Below the pieces are notes generated by a model. That model was not told the origin of the DNA, ran no database searches, and worked only from the letters and a program-made list of their open reading frames with translations. Positions 49,604 through 61,394 of a stretch of DNA of 64,000 nt are shown here, piece after piece (position 1 is the first letter of the stretch; each line of letters starts with the position of its first letter). The translations under genes and the position numbers were made by a program. Source of the DNA: Allium sativum (Eukaryota; Streptophyta; Magnoliopsida; Asparagales; Amaryllidaceae); the NCBI GenBank assembly GCA_030737875.1, contig CM060911.1, positions 99,422,599-99,486,598 of the forward strand, read 5' to 3'.

Positions 49604-51054
49604 CGTAATAACCCGGAAATCCGAGGCAATTTAAAAATTTTATTTTGGCAATTTTAATGAATTTTGATTATTTAAAATGAATTATTTTAAATAATAACGA
49701 CGAGAAATTTATTTGGAATAGAATTCGAACGTATATATTTATATAGCTCGACGTTAGAATATAAATTTTATTTATATACATAAAAGGAATTGAAAATGGC
49801 GCGGTAGTTCGATAATTCGATTTCAAATTTCAATTGAACGTACCGAGTGCGAAATAAACCGGATTTTAGCGAAACCAAAAATAATAGAATCTATTTGAGA
49901 ATATCTTTCCAACGAATCCGAAATATTGAAATTTCAAAGCGAGAATCAAAAGATATGCCCAATTGAAAATTCAGAATAGTCGCTATGGAATTCTGGCCCT
50001 TAAAAATGGAAATTTTGCAAACGACCCCGGATTTCGACGAAACCACTTTTGTTGGATCTGTGATGTCAAGTTGTTGCTAGGTTTCAAATTTCATAATTTT
50101 TCGAACCAATATGTGAGCGTGGCAAAGGAAAACACGTTTGACCAGTTTTAGTTGATTTTAATCGACTGGAAATTGGGCATTTTTAAAACAGTCTCGGAAT
50201 TTGACGAAATTAGTTTTGTTAGGACCGTATCGTCAATACGAAACTAGAAAATATTTTTCTGGAATTTTTCGGGTTAGTATGTGGGCCCGGTAAATTGATA
50301 TGCGCGTTCAAATTCAATATATAGAGTTATATTTTGATTTTGACGAAAACTGATCGAAACAGTCGAATCAGCCTGCGATACATATCCCATTGTGTTCGGA
50401 ATGGGGGTAATTAGCTATGAACAACAGTCAGTGGGCCTCGTTTCGAAGTCGAAATAAAAAGTTGCTTTTTGAAATTAAAATTAAAATATAATATAATTCT
50501 TTTATAAGAGCTTTCCCCTTTCACTTTCTTTCTTCACAATCGGTTTAGCCAGGAAGAAAAAAATTAATATATAATGCGCCACCGCCTCCTCCACCGACGC
50601 GCCCTCCAGCGCGCCGCCTCAAGCGCGAGCAGCCCCCTCTCTCCTCTCTAGTGTGTCACCCTCCTCTGCCCCTCACCCCTTCGATTTCCGCGACCCTAGG
50701 TCTCCCCCAAACCCTAGATCGACGGAGGAAGAAAACCAGGGCCCCCTCGCGCACCTCGCCTGAAACCCCCAAAACCACCCGCGAGTCCCCCAACGAGCGC
50801 AAAAACCGAGACCCCCTCACCTATGCTCCAAACTCCGACGCCTTCTCCTCCTTCAGCCTTCGACAGCGAGCTCCTCCCTCCACCACTCTGAAAACTCAAA
50901 AAGTAAGGCTTTTATTTAATTTAATTTTCAGTTTTACATAAATAAAGAAAAAAACCTGATTTTCTTCCTTGTGTGATTAGCATGGATTTTTAATTACATA
51001 AAGATCTTATTTTTTTATCATATGAAAGTTAGAATTTTTACTTGGAAAAAAATC

Positions 51055-51335
51055 GGATTTTTATATAGTTAATCGAATAGAAAAGGTCGGATTTTTGTAT
51101 AGTTAATCGAATAGAAAAGGTCGGATTTTTATATAGTTAATTGAATAGAAAAGGTCGGATTTTTATATAGTAGCGATGTAAAAACAAAATTTTAATCTAT
51201 ATAGTAGCGGAATAAAAATATGATTTTTATATAATGTAGATAATAAAAATATGATTTTTATATAATGTAGATAATAAAAATATGATTTTTATATAATGTA
51301 GATAATAAAAATGTGATTTTTATATATGCAATGGC
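51055..51335 (+). repeat. Two short tandem arrays in LTR C
   Basis: About 33-bp units with AATCGAATAGAAAAGGTCGG (51068-51165), then about 31-bp units with ATAATGTAGATAATAAAAAT (51229-51325). Confidence 0.85.
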
Positions 51336-52021
51336 TAAGGGCAATATAATTGACAAAAGGGCGAGCACGACGAAGATTTCCTACATGAGAAGAGTCGTGG
51401 CATTTGGTTTATCTATTCGGTGAGAACTTCTCACTTTTAATTTAAATTTCTAGTTAAAATATATACTAGGATGCAGACGGTGTTTAGTAGCACCCGACAC
51501 CCGTCGTCCACAAACCATGGACGGCTTGTATGCTTGTTTGTTTGATTTTGATGTGTAGTTGATTGTGTGATGTGATGTGAAATGTAATGAAATATTTATA
51601 TAGTTCAAAATATTTTATAGTTGAAAATATAATTTTTGACATGAATGTGAATAAATAAATATAAACAAATCGGACGATTTGTTTATATACACACATTTGA
51701 CTGATATTGATTGGGATGATAAATTTTACACATCGCCCAACTGCACAAATAAAATCTGTGTTTGATTATTTGAAACCCCACACGGGTATTGGGATGATAT
51801 ATGACGTACACTAATCCCAATAATTAGTTGTATGTCGATCGATTGATTTACAGGCTGCTATAAGCGTTAAATATTTATATTTGATGCTTCTACAGTGTAG
51901 AATGCACTTTGGATGATGGTTGATTATTTGTCATTGGTGATATATGCATGTGTTGTAGAAAACACATATAATCAACATTATATGGTAATTGATTGGGCCT
52001 CATTCCAGTTTTGAAAAAGAA

Positions 52022-52715
52022 ATATTTGAATAGAAATATTTGAAAAGAAATATTTGAAAAGAAATATTTGAATAGAAATATTTGAAAAGAAATATTTGAA
52101 AAGAAATATTTGAAATAGAAATATTTGAAAAAGAAATATTTGAAATAGAATATTTGAAAATAGAAATATATGAAGCCGTGTTGATTAGATTGACGCCATT
52201 TTGACGCGAACGATATTTCTATCGATTTTATTCATTTTTCAATGAATATCGAAAGTGATTTCAAAATCTGATAAATTGAATAGAATTGAATTCGAATTGA
52301 ATTCGAATTGAAATTGAATAGAAATGAATTCGAATTGAATTTGAATAGAATTGAATTCGAATTGAAATTGAATAGAAATGAAATCGAATTGAATTTGAAT
52401 AGAATTGGATTCGAATTGAAATTGAATAGAATTGAATTCGAATTGAAATTGAATAGAAATGAATTCAAATTGAATTTGAATAGAATTGAATTCGAATTGA
52501 AATTGAATAGAAATGAATTCGAATTAAATTGAAATGAATTGAAATTCGAATTAAATTGAAATTGAATTGAAATCGTTTTGAATTGAAATTAAAACGAATT
52601 TATATTGGAATATTCAATTTTGATTAGAAATTGAATATGATGTTGAAATCGTTTTGAAAACGAATTTAAAACGATTTATAAAATACGTTTTAAAAGGAAA
52701 TCGATGAAATACATA

Positions 52716-52769
<54 letters not shown>
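52022..52769 (+). repeat. Simple and tandem repeats in LTR C
   Basis: GAAATATTTGAAAA units (52018-52150), GAATTGAATTCGAATTGAAA-type units (52285-52545) and a (TA)n microsatellite of about 38 bp (52732-52769). The GAATTGAA array sits where B has its 27-bp array, so the region is expansion-prone in the family. Confidence 0.88.
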
Positions 52770-52770
<1 letters not shown>

Positions 52771-55086
52771 CGGCCTGAATAGAACGCGCCGTGACAGTTC
52801 GTGAATTTCGACCATTGACTTCGAACGGACATTACGGGAGATCCGACCGCCGGATCCTCCTAAAACCAGAATCGTTGGGTTCATATCAAAAAGAGCTTTC
52901 TAATGAATTTTAGAAATTAGAAATCTAACGGTTGGATTTGGAATTATGTCCAAATCAAATTTAGAAAAGGTCGCTGTAAGTGCGTTCGATGGCCGTTGAT
53001 GGAAATCGACTGTACGGGCCTTGATAAAATTATTAAAAATAGTAATAATTTGTGTAAAATCATAAGAAATGATTTGTGAAGAACTGGGATGAAAAACTCC
53101 ATATTTGAAAAGATAAAAATAGATTTTTATCGAAATGAACTAGTTTTGAACTAGAACTATAATTCTATTTATTTTTAAAATAAATAAAGTGGATTTGATA
53201 TGGTTTTGAAAATAACCAGGATTTCCAATGATTGAATTGGAAGGGATTTGAATCGAAATTGTCTTCGGAATATTTCGATGTTGGATTTCGTGATGTTACA
53301 GATATTGTTATGGGAATTTGAAAGATATATTAATATCGTTATTTCCAATACGATATTTGTTGGTCGCAGAATTTGATATTGAATATAAGCCGGTATATTT
53401 TCTATTCAGAGCCTTTTATTTAATATCAAATGTGATTTGGGTTTGTCGTGAATGGTGTCTTCATTAACACTGTTCTTTAGCCTAGTTGAGAAAAAGATTA
53501 AATCTTTTTATTTAGATTTAATGAAGTGTACCAATTAAATAATATTTAATTGGAATTGAACTAGTATTGATTTTTGGGTTTATCATGAACAGTGTTTTAA
53601 ATAACACTTGTTCTTTAACCCGATAATTAATGAATGTGATTTTGGGTTTATTGTGGGGTCGTGTTTTAAATGACATTGGTTCTTTAACCTAGTTAAAGAC
53701 AGGATATTGATTTTTGTGAAGATTAAAACTAAGTGGAGTTTTAATGAATCTTTAATTAGATTGAAATGATCGAAAATGGAGTATCACCAGTTTTGCTCCA
53801 GGCGATAGTTAAATCTTTAATTAGATTTGAACGGGAAATGGTAATTGAATTTACCGATAATACCGTGGCGTTAGATATGAAGTATGACCAGTTTTACTTC
53901 ATGGGATGAATAGTTTGGGATTGGGAAATAAAATAAATGATTACTTCGGTGTGGTTCGCTAATCCCGACTAGTTTGAATTGATATTCAAAGAAGATTAAA
54001 GAATAAATTTAAAGAATTTATCTTTGATAAAATTAATGGGAACTTTTCCCAAAGTATAAAAATATTTAAATAAAAGAATATTCTGAATTGGAATGAGGCG
54101 TATGTTGTGTTTGTGTAACACTTATTTATTATATACGCGAGTTATTCAGAAAGACCGGGTTTATCCTATTCTGAATAACTATGTAACGACCCAGAAAATC
54201 TGAACCAATTTAAAATTTTTAAATTGGCTAAAATAATGGATTTTAAATATTTAGAATAAATATTTTAAATAATGGCGATGAAAACTAAGTTTGAATCGAC
54301 AATTGAAAACGAATATAATTAATTATAATTATAAACAAGGCCTGAAAAGGCGTGGCAGTTTCAAAAATTGAATTCAAACTTTGTCGGACTGTACCGGGTG
54401 CAAAACAATCCGGATTTTAGTGAAACCAAAAACATTAGGATCTAATCGATGATATCTTTCCAATGAATCTGACCAATCGAAATTTGATAGCGGGAATCAA
54501 AAGATATGTCCAGTTGAAAATACTGAATAGTCGCTATGGAATTCAGGCCCTTAAAAATGGACATTTTGCAAATGACCTCGGATTTCGACGAAACCACTTT
54601 TGTTGGATCCGCAGGGTCAAGTTATTGTTAGGTTTCAAATTTCATAATTTTTCGAATCAATATGTGAGCGTGGCAAAAGAAAACGCGTTTGACCAGTTTC
54701 CGTTGATTTTAATCGACTGGAAATTGGCCATTTTTCAAACGGTCTCAGAATTCGACGAAACTAGTTTTGTTAGAACCGTATCGTCAATACGAAGGTAGAA
54801 AATATTTTTTTGGAATTTTTCTAGTCAGTATGTGGCCCCGGTAATTTGAAATGTACGTTTAAAATTCAATATAGTGATTTAAATGTAAATTCAACGGAAA
54901 CTGATTGTAACAATCAAATCAGCTTGCGATACATATCCCATTGTGTTCAGAATGGGGGTAAAATGCTATGGGCGACAGGCGGTGGGCCTCGTTTCGAGGT
55001 CGTATGTAAAAGTCAACCTTTTTGCAAAAATATAAATAATTAAATAAAAAAATAAAATAATATAATCTCCCTCCCTTTTCTTCCTT

Positions 55087-55422
55087 CTGCCCCCCCCCCC
55101 CCCCCCCGATTTCATTAATCAGTAAAAAAAAAAAAAGAAGAAGAAGAAGGACGGAGCAGCAGCGACGCCACCGTCGCCCATCACCGCACCCACTCCCCTC
55201 GTTCGTCGAACCAGTGACGAGCTCAAACCCCCCCCCCCCCCCCCCCGTCGAATCAAATCGAGCAGCCCCCCCCCCCCCCCCCCCGAAGCATCGACGCCCT
55301 AACCTAGGACCTCCGACGTCGAGCCACCCGCCTCCGCCAGTCCCTCCTCCAACCGCGACCTCCCCGACGCCGCCAAGAGCAGCAGCAGTTCCCCCCCCCC
55401 TCCTTCGCAGACTACGGTGAGT
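55087..55422 (+). promoter_or_regulatory. Poly(C)-flanked GC-rich leader and splice-donor-like site of LTR D
   Basis: After an AT-rich promoter region come C tracts and a proline-codon-rich leader ending ACG|GTGAGT with the donor at 55417. A, B, E and F have comparable leader-plus-donor layouts. Together with the acceptor at 60196 this predicts a 4.8-kb 5' UTR intron. Inferred from motifs only. Confidence 0.5.
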
Positions 55423-56730
55423 ATTTTAGGTTATTTATTTTTATTTTTATTCTGTAAAAAAAAACTGATTTTTTGTAAAAGATTAAAACTGTTTTTTTAT
55501 AAAGATTTAAAACTGATTTTAATTAGGAAAAACTGATTTTTTTAAATGATTTAAAACTGATTTTTAAAATGTTGTAAAACAGATTTTTGAAAAGATGTAA
55601 AACTGATTTTGAAAAAGCATTTAAAAACTGATTTTGAAAAGGTTTTAAAAACTGATTTTATTTTAAGATTTTAAAAAGAAAAAGATTTAGATTTTAAATG
55701 GAAAAAGATTTAAACTTTAGGGTAGAAAAAGGTTTAAACTTTAAAAAGAAAAAGGCTTGAACTTTAAATACAAAAAAAAGATTTGGACTTTAAACCGATT
55801 TTTAATTTTAAGATTTAAAATAGATAAGATTTGAATTTTAAGTAGAAAAAGATTTGAGCTTTAAAATAGAAAAGATTTGAGCTTTAAAATAGAAAGGATT
55901 TGAACTTGGAAAAAAAAAATCAAAAATAAAGATCATATTTTTAAAATAGAAAAGACGGAATTTTTGTTAAGTAGAAGAAGTAAGATATGATTCTTATATT
56001 TTTAAAGCAATAAAAATATAATTTTTACATCATAGGAATATTAAAAATATAATCTTTGTTTTTAAAATATGATCTTTATATATTGAATAACATAGTAAAA
56101 ATTCGATTTTTACATATGTAGAGAATACGGGCAACAAAGCGATAGAAAGAGAGATTGGCGAAGAAGAGTCGTAGTAGTTGGATAGCTATTGGTGAGATTT
56201 CTGATTTAAAAATATATATATGTGTGTGAAATGAAAGTGAATTGCTATATATAAATATAAATATATATATACGCCCCTCGTCCACAAACCATGGACGATA
56301 TTTATTGATTGAAATTGGTGTGAAAATTGATTGATAGCGAATGGTTGTTTGGGATTGTTTGTGATTGATATTGGTTGATTGTGGTTGAAAAATACCCGCT
56401 TGTGATTGAGAAATATTTGGTTGAAACCACATAGGATTAGTTTGTGGAAATGAAATAAATATATACATGCCGCCTGCGTGCGAATTAGATGCATGATCCC
56501 CATTGTCAAAAACCGCGAGGTTTTAAGGTAGAGCGAGGAGCCGTACTAGGGACGGTCCCGGTTTAACTACCCTGCCGTTATGCTGCCGAAATTTTGAATA
56601 ATATTCGTGTGTTTGAATTATTTTCATATGCTTAAACTATATTTATTCATTGAATAGAAAACATTCATGTGTTGAATTGATATTCATTCGTTGATTAGAA
56701 ATTCATGTGTTGAATGGTATTCATATTTTG

Positions 56731-57050
56731 AAATAAATTGTTTGATAATAAAAATCACCTTTTATCGACTATATGAACTGTGTAAAATAATCTCGTTTTA
56801 AAAGAAATTGTTTTATGATAAAAATCCCATTTTTATCACCAACTTGAACTATATAGAAAAATAGTGTTTTGAAATAAATTGTTTGATAATAAAAATCACC
56901 TTTTATCGACTATATGAACTGTGTAAAATAATCTCGTTTTAAAAGAAATTGTTTTATGATAAAAATCCCATTTTTATCACCAACTTGAACTATATAGAAA
57001 AATAGTGTTTTGAAATAAATTGTTTGATAATAAAAATCACATTTTTATTG
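56731..57050 (+). repeat. 141-bp tandem duplication in LTR D
   Basis: AAATAAATTGTTTGATAATA starts units at 56731, 56872 and, partial, 57013. The first two units appear identical by eye, so the duplication is recent. Confidence 0.93.
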
Positions 57051-59959
57051 TATGCATAAATCGTTGAAATGTGAAGTGTTAAAAATAGCCACTTGTTCAA
57101 AATAAACATATATGAGATGAAATATTCATTAATTAGCTAATGAAATGATTTGCACCTATGTATGTAACATTAGAATAAATGGTGTCTTTAAACCAAACAG
57201 AAATCAAATATGAAGTTGAATAGAAAATGATAAATGATAAGAACTGTATATATATGTACATGCATATTTATTGAACAGGTTATAGCAAAGGGGCTAGAGA
57301 AGAGGAATAAAATTTTGTGCCCGACAAATAGGAACACATTTACTGTTTTGTTTGGGTGATGATTTTATGAGCCTGTTGGCTAGCCGCTTGGCTTTTTCTT
57401 TTTCTTTTTGAGATTAGAAGGACCGGGAACGCTATTTGCGATTTCCCGATGCTCCCGGTGCAAGGGAGGTTATGGCAAAATTTTCCAAAATTTTAAGGTG
57501 TTAGAAAAATATTTGAAGTGAAAACGATATGGAAATCATTGAATGAACTATATTTATATAAATATATAAATATAAATAAAATTAAATCGAATAACGAAGC
57601 CATGCAGTTCGTATTTTGAAACCGTGATTTCAAACAACTAATGCGGGAAATCCGACCATTGGATTTTCCCGAAACCTCAACCGTCGGGTACGCCTTGGAA
57701 TAATCTTTCCAACGGCACCAACCTTGTAAAAATCCAACGGTTGGATTGTCTGGAATGTTTAATTCAAATCTGGAGAAAAACAGCGCCAGAAGCGATTATA
57801 TTTATATATATATATATATATAAATATAATTATATATTTAATCGAATAACGACGCTGCAGTTCGTATTTTGAAATCGAAACTTCAAACGATTGTACCGGG
57901 AGATCCGACCGTCGGAATTTCCCGAAACTGGAACCGTTGGGTTCGTTTTGAAAAGACCTTTCTAATGATGTAAATTTAGCGAAGATCCAACGGTTAGATT
58001 TTCAGATATGTGTAAATCAAATCTGAAGAAAAACAGCGCCACGGCCGCCTTATGGCCCGAAGCGTCGTTTTGAAAAAATGGCTATTTTAAAATAAATAAA
58101 AATAGTGATAAATAGTTATAAAATATCATAAGCGATACGGAATGGAAATAAACTGAATTTGCTTGATTTATGTGGCTTTTGATGGTTGAATGTGTTTGGT
58201 GTGAAAATTACATTTAAGAACAATATTGGTGTTGTTGAATAATTTAACCATTGAAATAAATCGATTTGAAATTCTAAATATACGTGAATTATTTGAAAAG
58301 GCCGAGTTAATTCTCATTTCGAATAATTGACCGACGATTGAAATTCGAAGATGAAGACGGTGGTCGAAGACCGGAGATCTTCACCTCGTTTGGATGGTAA
58401 CCGAGGTCCTGATTGGGAGGCATCCCGAAATATGGATAATGAGTGGTGATCGTCCAGACGTACGTGGTGATCGATGGGTTTGCGAGGTATTTAGTGCCTC
58501 CGGTTTCGTTCAGACCCAGAACGGACTTGTAAATGGACTGTGTGTCCGACATTGGATTTTATTCTGTGTTGATTGATCTCTGTTAAATATACATCTGTTT
58601 GGCGGCGGAGAATTTATTCTTTTGCTTAACGCCCTTCTCTGAGACGTACGAGCTCAGAGGTTGTATATCGATGGACATCAATCGCATGGCGTGAATTGCC
58701 GGTGTGGCATACTAAGATGCAGTGATCAGGGCTTCTGTTGAAAAGCAAAGCCTTGTGGTGATGATCAAAGCACCGCTTGTGTGGCGTAGCTTTGTGTATA
58801 ACGTGAATTCGCGAGCCTCACACCCCGGTATGAACCTAAAACGGGAGAAGGACCTCAGGGAGGGCATGTGTTTCTTTTTAGCTAGGGTGGTGTCAGTGAC
58901 CTACCAGCCCTGACATTTATATACTTTTCACCTATGTGGTTGTTGCTGTTGCGAGGCGCCTCGGTTTGTTCGGGCAATTCGGGTCCGATGGAGTCATTCG
59001 TTGGCTCATTTACACCCCAAAGGGTGGGGAAACGCAGTGTTCAGGAATTTTAATCCACATCGGTGGACCGGCCCTGACGATCCAAGGGTCCACCTGAGTC
59101 TGGGTCCTGTGGCTCGGGCTAGAGAGTCACGAATTCGGTAAGGACTATCTTTTGCCTTGGTTCATGACGGAAATCCAATTTCCAAATACGACATCGTGCG
59201 GTTCTGATTGTATATATATATATGGCGACATGATATATGGTACCCATGCCGTCTATGATTGATAGTTATGATTTGAAATTGTTTTCAAAACATATAAACA
59301 CTAGCAATAATATCAAATGCCTTTGTTTTATTCGTATCAATCATATTTTGGCCATTATAAGGTAAAACTCTATCCTCCGGTTTGCGTTGCATTGTGTGAT
59401 GGGAACTGAGTCTTATAATGGTTTCATTTTCATAAAGAGCATAGCGATGTTTAAAAGAAAGATTTGTTTTAAAGCACTGGCAATCCAATGGAGTAAACCC
59501 GTTCCACGAAAGTGGCGTGGTCCTGTGATTAGCCAATTATATATGTGTTGAGTAGATTTCTCATACCAGTCCCATGACTGACTCGTAGTTTGTTTCACTT
59601 TCAAACTCGGGTGCCCCTTTTTCTACACGGGCAGCCTTGTATTCAGGTTTAGCTGGTTCTTTTCTGGATAGCTGGAGCTGAAGATGGATTCTATCATTTA
59701 TTTCTTTTTTTTGCTGTTCAGCTCCTATTGTACATATTTTGTTTATTTCCGCTGTAGACATTTATGTATAGCTGAACTGTACTTGTACTAAGTAAGATCC
59801 TGTATACTGTGTAACTCTGATGATTACTTTTATCCAGTATATTCTATTGTTCATTTCTGGTGTATTTATTTAATTCTATTCTGCTATTATATGTTTCTGT
59901 GTTATATTCCAAAGATAACCCTTGTTTCCGTGAGAATGGGAAATCGTGTCGTCTCATCG

Positions 59960-59971
59960 TGGTATCAGAGC
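59960..59971 (+). promoter_or_regulatory. Primer-binding site of element D (initiator tRNA-Met)
   Basis: TGGTATCAGAGC three bases after the LTR end. Confidence 0.93.
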
Positions 59972-60010
59972 TTTGGTTAAGCTTAGTTCTGGAATATAAC
60001 ATTTGAACGA

Positions 60011-60089
60011 ACTCGTCAGAAATAGAACCAGTAGTGTTCTAGGACGGGTAACTCTATACAGATAAGATCAGCAATATCCTAGTATGAGT
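60011..60089 (+). other. Two tandem 39-nt stem-loops downstream of the primer-binding site, element D
   Basis: First (60011-60049): outer ACTCGTC/GACGGGT, inner AGAAC/GTTCT, loop CAGTAGT; homologous to stem-loop 2 of A and B. Second (60051-60089): ACTC...GAGT outside, AAGAT/ATCCT inside with one mismatch, loop CAGCAAT. The two units align end to end, so they arose by duplication. Confidence 0.65.
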
Positions 60090-60183
60090 AAAGCAGAATG
60101 AAATTACACCTCGATAGACACATTTACATTGAAGTATGTGTTACCATATTTTAAACTATCTTTTCTGTGACCTGACACTTGAT

Positions 60184-60196
60184 CTGCTAATTGCAG
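60184..60196 (+). promoter_or_regulatory. Splice-acceptor-like site just upstream of gag
   Basis: CTGCTAATTGCAG ends 13 bases before the gag ATG and includes a branch-point-like CTAAT. If used, the primer-binding site and stem-loops would be removed from the translated mRNA and retained in genomic RNA. Confidence 0.5.
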
Positions 60197-60209
60197 AAGT
60201 ACTAGAAAA

Positions 60210-61394
60210 ATGAGTGCCAGAAACAGAAGGAATACAGAACCCGATCTAGAGGCTCTATTTAAGAGATATCGAAATCTGGGTGGAGCCCAATTCTCGGGCA
60301 ATGAATCTATTATTCAAACTCAAGCTTGGATGAGTTCTGTCGAAAGAATCTTTGAGCATATCCAGCTAAGAGATGACCAGAAACGGTTAGTAGCATCTTG
60401 GGCGCTCAAAGAAGAAGCTTTAATCTGGTGGGAAACAATCATCAAAGATAATCCAGAAGGTGATATCACCTGGGACAGATTTAAAGTGATTTTCCTAGAA
60501 AGATTTACTCCTCCCGAAGCAACCGAGAGATTATGTGATGAATTTTCTTATCTAATACAAGGTGACATGACCATTCCCGAATATCATAAGAAATTCAATG
60601 AACTTGCTCACTTTGCTCCTCATCTAATTCAAAATCCGAAGAGGAAAAATATGAGATTTATTCACGGGCTTCAAAGGAAATACCAGAATAAGGTATTGGG
60701 GCATGTGAAGCTTCCTTTTTCTGAAATGATATATATGGCCTATCAGTATGAAGATCTCCATAAGAAAGGAATGTTATGCGACGAAGAAGAAGTTTGTTGT
60801 AGTGACAAAGAGGAGTCGGAAACTGATATTCCTGAAGTTAGTACGAGGTCTGAGGTCAGTAAAGAGCCTAAAGTAAATCGAAAAAGGGCTAGATCTGAAA
60901 AAGAACCTGTCACGACTGCCATATGCAGTAACTGCAATAGACAAGGACATCTCTCGATAAGTTGTAGGTCTCTAAAGAAACAAGTTAAGGATGGGTCTAA
61001 ATCCGGTGGGAGGCTACAAGAGAAAAGGGGATGTCATAAGTGCCACCAGGCCGGTCATATTGCAAAAAACTGCCCGCTATTCAGAAAACCTGAGGCAGTA
61101 CATATAAATGAAATAGCAGAAACTTCTGAGCCCTCAGCTAATCAAGAAAGGCCCGATGTTTTAGAAGGCACGCTTACTGTCAAAAACATTCCAGTCAAAG
61201 TACTGTTTGACACGGGCGCGTCGCGAAGTTTCATTGCCAAAGATGCAGCTAAGAAACTGGATTTGAATTTGAAAAAGCTCAAGGAACCAATGACTGTCCA
61301 GAATCCGGTTGGGGGTTCCATTGATCTCAGTTGGATTTGTAGAGTACCGGTTTCTTTTTCTCGTTATCGATTTCCTAGCATCGCAGCGTCATGA
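60210..61394 (+). CDS. gag: Gag-protease polyprotein of element D (394 codons)
   Basis: Gag forms the particle and binds the element RNA; protease cuts the polyproteins. The start ATG (60210) follows an acceptor-like site and gives [12 protein letters not shown]. The retrotransposon gag domain spans about residues 60-170 ([36 protein letters not shown]). Two zinc knuckles of the CX2CX4HX4C type lie at C239-C252 and C275-C288, separated by a basic linker. The aspartic protease DTGAS begins at residue 334. The frame ends at a TGA (61392-61394) in the second half of protease, and pol continues in the -1 frame. Either the junction uses frameshifting or small indels broke one ORF. Family: Tekay/Del-like, by eye. 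No decay is seen in gag. Confidence 0.92.
   Translation: MSARNRRNTEPDLEALFKRYRNLGGAQFSGNESIIQTQAWMSSVERIFEHIQLRDDQKRLVASWALKEEALIWWETIIKDNPEGDITWDRFKVIFLERFTPPEATERLCDEFSYLIQGDMTIPEYHKKFNELAHFAPHLIQNPKRKNMRFIHGLQRKYQNKVLGHVKLPFSEMIYMAYQYEDLHKKGMLCDEEEVCCSDKEESETDIPEVSTRSEVSKEPKVNRKRARSEKEPVTTAICSNCNRQGHLSISCRSLKKQVKDGSKSGGRLQEKRGCHKCHQAGHIAKNCPLFRKPEAVHINEIAETSEPSANQERPDVLEGTLTVKNIPVKVLFDTGASRSFIAKDAAKKLDLNLKKLKEPMTVQNPVGGSIDLSWICRVPVSFSRYRFPSIAAS

Larger units (their letters stand above)
49604..54181 (+). mobile_element. LTR of element C (truncated by insertion of D)
   Basis: Starts CGTAATAACCCGGAAATCCG, so the first T of TG has mutated to C. It is colinear with the first ~4.9 kb of the B LTR, to the 'TCTGAATAACT' motif matching 21100-21112. 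Landmarks: GC-rich leader 50580-50900, palindrome 51420-51434, hairpin 51503-51525, array 52262-52545. D interrupts it at 54181; the missing end should follow D outside the window. Confidence 0.85.
54182..59956 (+). repeat. 5' LTR of element D (5,775 bp)
   Basis: Contains the 167-168-bp blocks (gaaac at 54422, 54590, 54757) and three C tracts of 18-19 bases (55090-55107, 55228-55246, 55266-55284). A GC-rich leader, donor-like site at 55417, hairpin 56279-56297 and 141-bp tandem duplication follow. The 3' third matches 21100-22450 of B. It ends GTCTCA. Confidence 0.9.

Noticed and set aside
52308..52532. 74-codon ORF of LNRNEFEL repeats in LTR C
   Set aside because: Simple GAATTGAA-type repeat; antisense frame is equally open.
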